Shown here piece after piece: positions 6,599 through 9,047 of a DNA stretch of 9,047 nt (its first letter is position 1; every line of letters starts with the position of its first letter). Both the position numbers and the translations under genes were made by a program. Origin of the DNA: Chloroflexota bacterium (GTDB lineage Bacteria; Chloroflexota; UBA6077; JACCZL01); the NCBI GenBank assembly GCA_020845495.1, contig JADLFM010000049.1:1-9047 (forward strand), in the 5' to 3' direction. The notes beneath the pieces are model-generated. The model had not been told where the DNA came from. It saw only the letters and a list, made by a program, of their open reading frames with translations, and did not search any database.

Positions 6599-6689
6599 CA
6601 ACCGCGGACCTCCTAGACACATATCACATATATGTGAGAGTATAGTCCGGCGCCATGCATGACGCGAGCATCTGCAAACGAGGAGTAAC
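6599..6689. promoter_or_regulatory. Divergent promoter region between CoA-transferase and the 6690-9047 operon
   Basis: This 91-bp gap contains an AT-rich core at 6620-6646. On the minus strand TATACT (6644-6639) is a good -10 box whose start point would fall inside the palindrome at 6624-6637. On the plus strand TATAGT (6641-6646) is a possible -10 for the rightward operon. Shine-Dalgarno sites lie at both ends: AGGAGG for the leftward gene and AGGAG (6681-6685), 4 nt before GTG 6690, for the rightward gene. Neither -35 box is clear. Confidence 0.65.
6624..6637. promoter_or_regulatory. Perfect 14-bp palindrome TCACATATATGTGA, probable operator
   Basis: TCACATATATGTGA equals its own reverse complement and sits next to the overlapping -10-like boxes of both divergent genes, the usual place for a dimeric repressor such as a GntR-, MarR- or TetR-type protein. 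The surrounding 11-mer ATATCACATAT (6621-6631) matches ATATCACACAT at 2224-2234 at 10 of 11 positions. No regulator gene is in the window, so the binding family is not assigned. Confidence 0.65.
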
Positions 6690-7379
6690 GTGGACGAGAG
6701 ACTGTTCTATCTGGACTACACCCTCCAGCTGCCGGAAAGCTCCCGCGACGATCTGCCGGGATTCTGGGATTGGTACCGAGCGGACAACAGGCTCATGACG
6801 TCCCTCATCGGGGATCCAGACGCGCAGCGCGTCTTTGTCTCACGCGTTGGGCCTGACGTGATCATCGAGCGAATCGAGGTCAAGGGCTTTCAGGGGATCA
6901 GTCAGTACTTCATTGACCTGAACGCTGCGAAGGAGCGCGTCCCCAATCCCGCGGCGCGGCTCGACGAGTTCTACCGACGTGTAGAGATCAGTGACTTCCG
7001 GGTCCGTGGGACGGGTCCGGTCTTTGAGAGGGTCGAAGCCGGAAATCACAAGGTCTATGTCGTTGACAATTACCGGTATCGCCATGCAGCACGCGCACGC
7101 GCCGGGGAGATGTGGGACGGGGTGAGGGCCGTCGACGACGCCCTCAGGAGCTCCGTGTCGACGATTCGGGCTATTCAGACCTACACCGAAGTCATCGGTT
7201 CCCATTGGCAGTTCTCACGGTGGATTGCATTCGATACGCTGGGTGAAGCCGTCGGGTATCTGGATATTCGTCGCTCGGAGGCGATCGGTGACGAGCCTGG
7301 AGTGGGTGGCCTGAAGCAGCTGAATGTGTGGGGTGAGTTGCTTGCATCCTCGGTCATCGAGGAGGTGCCCGCCACATAG
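6690..7379 (+). CDS. Unrecognised 229-aa protein, probable duplicated alpha/beta-barrel fold
   Basis: I do not recognise a named family. The protein is soluble, with no signal peptide or membrane helix, and is rich in aromatic and charged residues. It appears to have two halves of about 110 residues, each with the strand-helix-strand-strand-helix pattern of dimeric alpha/beta-barrel proteins. In the first half the order is FYLDYTLQL, the helix DLPGFWDWYRADNRL, RVFVSRVGP, VIIERIEVKGF and the helix GISQYFIDLN. In the second half it is KVYVVDNYRYR, the helix MWDGVRAVDDALR, TIRAIQTYTEVIGS, WIAFDTLGEAVGYL and LKQLNVWGELL. Such fused pairs occur in small monooxygenases, EthD-like and RedY-like proteins, but no catalytic residue can be named. 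GTG 6690 is chosen because AGGAG lies 4 nt upstream. It is first in a rightward operon with a luciferase-like oxidoreductase and an ABC transporter ATPase, so a catabolic or accessory role is likely. The fold call is inference from secondary-structure pattern. Confidence 0.75.
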   Translation: MDERLFYLDYTLQLPESSRDDLPGFWDWYRADNRLMTSLIGDPDAQRVFVSRVGPDVIIERIEVKGFQGISQYFIDLNAAKERVPNPAARLDEFYRRVEISDFRVRGTGPVFERVEAGNHKVYVVDNYRYRHAARARAGEMWDGVRAVDDALRSSVSTIRAIQTYTEVIGSHWQFSRWIAFDTLGEAVGYLDIRRSEAIGDEPGVGGLKQLNVWGELLASSVIEEVPAT

Positions 7380-7391
7380 TCGGCTATCATG

Positions 7392-7421
7392 GGTGCTCCT
7401 ACCCTCGAAGGGCGGGGCACC
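7392..7421 (+). other. Weak two-part hairpin in the gap before the luciferase-like gene
   Basis: GGTGC (7392-7396) can pair with GCACC (7417-7421), enclosing a second stem CCCT/AGGG (7402-7405 with 7409-7412) around a CGA loop. It lies in the only real gap (70 bp) of this operon and ends 28 nt before the next start. No T-run follows. It may reduce or stabilise downstream transcript; the stems are short. Confidence 0.3.
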
Positions 7422-7449
7422 GTTCCTCACTCAGGCTAATGGGTGTGAT

Positions 7450-8502
7450 GTGACAAATCGCCGACGATCCCCCGAACTCGGACTTCTCGGGCTTGGTCAT
7501 TTGGCGCCCGCCGAGTTCTTCGAAAGCGTGCGTCAAGCGGAGGAGTTGGGCTACCACTCGCTGTGGCTTGCCGATGAACGATTCTTCAGGGACTGCTGGG
7601 TCCTCCTCGCATCAGCTGCAGCCAGCACCGGCCGGATCAGGCTGGGCACCTGTGTCGTGGATCCTCTCACCCGACACCCTGCGCTTCATGCCACGGCGAT
7701 AGCCACCTTGGACGAATTCAGCGGGGGGCGCACGGTACTTGGGATCGGTGCGGGGATAGCCGGATTCGAGCAGCTAGGTCTGACGCTTGACAAGCCAGTG
7801 CTCCGGGTCAGAGAGGCGATTGAGCTCATTCGCGCGTTGCTCTCAGGCCATGAGGTGGACTACGTCGGCCAGACGACCGCATTCCGGAACGGACGCCTCC
7901 AGACGGCGCCTGCTCCGGATGTGCCAATCATGATCGCCACGAATGGCCCAAAGATGATGGAGCTTGCCGGTGCTATGGCCGACGAGATCATGGTCCAGGC
8001 TCTTGGTTCCACACAGATGCTGGATGCCGTCCGAGAACGCCTCGAAGCGGGTGCCGCTCGACATGATCGTGATCCGCGCGAGGTCAAGATCATCGCGCGC
8101 TTGGACACGTGCATCGATGAGGATCGCGAGGCGGCACGAGACGCTATCCGCGCGCCGATGATTCGACACCTGCGTGTCCACTATCCTGAGTTCGGAAGCC
8201 AAGGCATGGCAGGCCTTACCGTTCCGGCACCCCTGCGAGAAACGCTCGCGACGTTTGCCTATGGGCACAGCGTAGCTGGGTCAAAGGATGCCGAGCAACT
8301 TATCCCCGATGAGTTCATCTCGCGTCTTGCGTTGGCCGGCACCGTCGATGAAGTCGCCGCTCATGCGGCTGAGTTGTTCAGGGCCGGAGTGGACGAGATC
8401 ACGGTGTTCCCTGTCGCGGCTGATGGGTCGTTTGAAGGCCAGCGGCGCGTTGTACATGACTTTGCATCCGAGGTGATGCCGCGCGCTCTTCGAATGATCT
8501 GA
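7450..8502 (+). CDS. Luciferase-like (LLM class) flavin-dependent oxidoreductase
   Basis: This protein of about 350 aa belongs to the bacterial luciferase-like superfamily, TIM-barrel enzymes that use FMN or F420. The start ELGLLGLGHLAPAEFFESVRQAEELGYHSLWLAD, spanning residues 9-42, is typical, followed by GRIRLGTCVVDPLTRHPALHA, the segment LDEFSGGRTVLGIGAG near 88-102, then PDVPIMIATNGPKMMELAGAMADEIM. The last part, DEVAAHAAELFRAGVDEITVFP, is the family's closing helix-strand. The overall look is closer to F420-dependent (methylene-tetrahydromethanopterin-reductase-like) members than to alkanal monooxygenases, but the cofactor cannot be proved by eye. The start is uncertain: GTG 7450 begins just before family similarity but has a weak Shine-Dalgarno; GTG 7393 is in frame, and reading from 7324 would overlap the upstream gene by 56 bp. 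Its stop overlaps the transporter start (TGATG), so import and oxidation are translationally linked, which suggests that it acts on the imported compound. Confidence 0.88.
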   Translation: MTNRRRSPELGLLGLGHLAPAEFFESVRQAEELGYHSLWLADERFFRDCWVLLASAAASTGRIRLGTCVVDPLTRHPALHATAIATLDEFSGGRTVLGIGAGIAGFEQLGLTLDKPVLRVREAIELIRALLSGHEVDYVGQTTAFRNGRLQTAPAPDVPIMIATNGPKMMELAGAMADEIMVQALGSTQMLDAVRERLEAGAARHDRDPREVKIIARLDTCIDEDREAARDAIRAPMIRHLRVHYPEFGSQGMAGLTVPAPLRETLATFAYGHSVAGSKDAEQLIPDEFISRLALAGTVDEVAAHAAELFRAGVDEITVFPVAADGSFEGQRRVVHDFASEVMPRALRMI

Positions 8503-9047
8503 TGTCTCCTCGCATAGACACGGTGAGCGAGGCCCCGAAACCGTTGAGCGCTCCGGCGCTTCTGGACGTCCGGTTTCTGACGATCGCGTTTCCGCATGGT
8601 CGCGGCCTGGTTCCAGTGGTCGACGACGTCTCATTCACGATCCGTCCTGGCGAGATTGTGGGACTTGTGGGGGAGTCTGGCAGTGGGAAGTCGATGACGG
8701 CGCTCGGTATCGCACACCTCGTTCCTCCGCCAGGTCGAACGACGCACGGGGAGGTCCTGTTCGAGACGACGGATCTTCGTTCCTTGTCTGCCCGGCAGTT
8801 ACGGAGCGTTCGAGGCAGCAGAATCGGGTTCATCTTCCAGGATCCGATGACCAGCCTCAATCCGGTACTCACGGTCGGAGAACAGCTCACGGAGTCCATG
8901 CGCGAACACCTCGGTCTTCCGGCATCGGTCGCTCAGGAACGCGCGATCGAGCTGATGGCGGCGTGCGGCATCCCGAACCCCGGACAACGCATCGGTGACT
9001 ATCCACATCAGTTCTCCGGCGGCATGCGGCAGAGGTTGATGACCGCC
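8502..9047 (+). CDS. Oligopeptide/dipeptide-type ABC transporter ATP-binding protein, partial (N-terminal 182 aa)
   Basis: The reading frame starts at ATG 8502, overlapping the previous stop by one base (TGATG), and is open to the window edge, so the C-terminal part is missing. It contains Walker A GESGSGKS (57-64), Q-loop FQDPMTSLNP with Q113, and the ABC signature FSGGMRQR (171-178); Walker B and the H-loop lie beyond the edge. FQDPMTSLNP and FSGGMRQR are typical of the DppD/OppD ATPases of peptide/nickel-type importers (PepT family). Such ATPases work on the cytoplasmic face, usually with a second ATPase, two permeases and a substrate-binding lipoprotein, which should be encoded to the right. 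An N-terminal extension of about 20 residues precedes the usual LLDVRFLTIAF start. Substrates of this family include peptides, opines, glycosides and other solutes, so the cargo is not fixed by sequence. Confidence 0.93.
   Translation, partial: MSPRIDTVSEAPKPLSAPALLDVRFLTIAFPHGRGLVPVVDDVSFTIRPGEIVGLVGESGSGKSMTALGIAHLVPPPGRTTHGEVLFETTDLRSLSARQLRSVRGSRIGFIFQDPMTSLNPVLTVGEQLTESMREHLGLPASVAQERAIELMAACGIPNPGQRIGDYPHQFSGGMRQRLMTA

Noticed and set aside
6599..6622. Longer CoA-transferase start at ATG 6622
   Set aside because: No Shine-Dalgarno precedes it, it abuts the palindrome and likely transcription start, and AGGAGG serves ATG 6598 instead.
7324..7449. Longer luciferase-like reading frame starting inside the upstream gene
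   Set aside because: The extra residues are Ser/Pro/Arg-rich shadow sequence of the preceding gene and show no family similarity.

Overview
The window is GC-rich and densely coded. Genes start with ATG, GTG or TTG, are translationally coupled (TTGA, TGATG, ATGGTGA), and often carry strong GGAGG-type Shine-Dalgarno sites. A luciferase-like flavin oxidoreductase, a CaiB/BaiF CoA-transferase, a RedY-like small protein and an Opp/Dpp-type ABC transporter together suggest an actinobacterium or another high-GC soil or aquatic bacterium. That assignment is inference: there is no rRNA or other marker gene. I saw no transposase, integrase, CRISPR array, tRNA or phage gene, and no transcription factor.

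Layout. (1) Bases 1-2214, minus strand: an M17 leucyl aminopeptidase is coupled to a RedY/HapK-like small protein. Downstream, the start of a lipoprotein gene runs off the left edge. (2) 2215-2291: divergent promoter region with three tandem 7-bp repeats. (3) 2292-5445, plus strand: a tightly packed operon encoding a glutamate-1-semialdehyde-aminomutase-like class III aminotransferase, a COG1237-type metallo-beta-lactamase-fold protein and a CitE-like (HpcH/HpaI) C-C lyase. (4) 5411-6598, minus strand: a family III CoA-transferase whose 3' end overlaps the lyase gene tail to tail by 35 bp. (5) 6599-6689: a second divergent promoter region with a perfect 14-bp palindrome. It shares an 11-bp word (one mismatch) with the first divergent region. 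(6) 6690-9047, plus strand: an unrecognised 229-aa protein that looks like a duplicated alpha/beta-barrel, a luciferase-like monooxygenase, and the N-terminal 182 residues of an oligopeptide-type ABC transporter ATPase that runs off the right edge.

How the genes may work together (inference): this reads as one accessory catabolic locus for an imported, probably amide- or amine-bearing compound. The transporter would import it. The aminopeptidase would cut a peptide-like bond and the aminotransferase would act on the amino group. The flavin oxidoreductase would oxidise the skeleton. The CoA-transferase would activate a carboxylic acid and the CitE-like lyase would split the acyl-CoA. The roles of the MBL-fold protein and the two small barrel-like proteins are open. 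The substrate cannot be read from sequence. The shared promoter word hints that the divergent units are co-regulated by a factor encoded outside the window.
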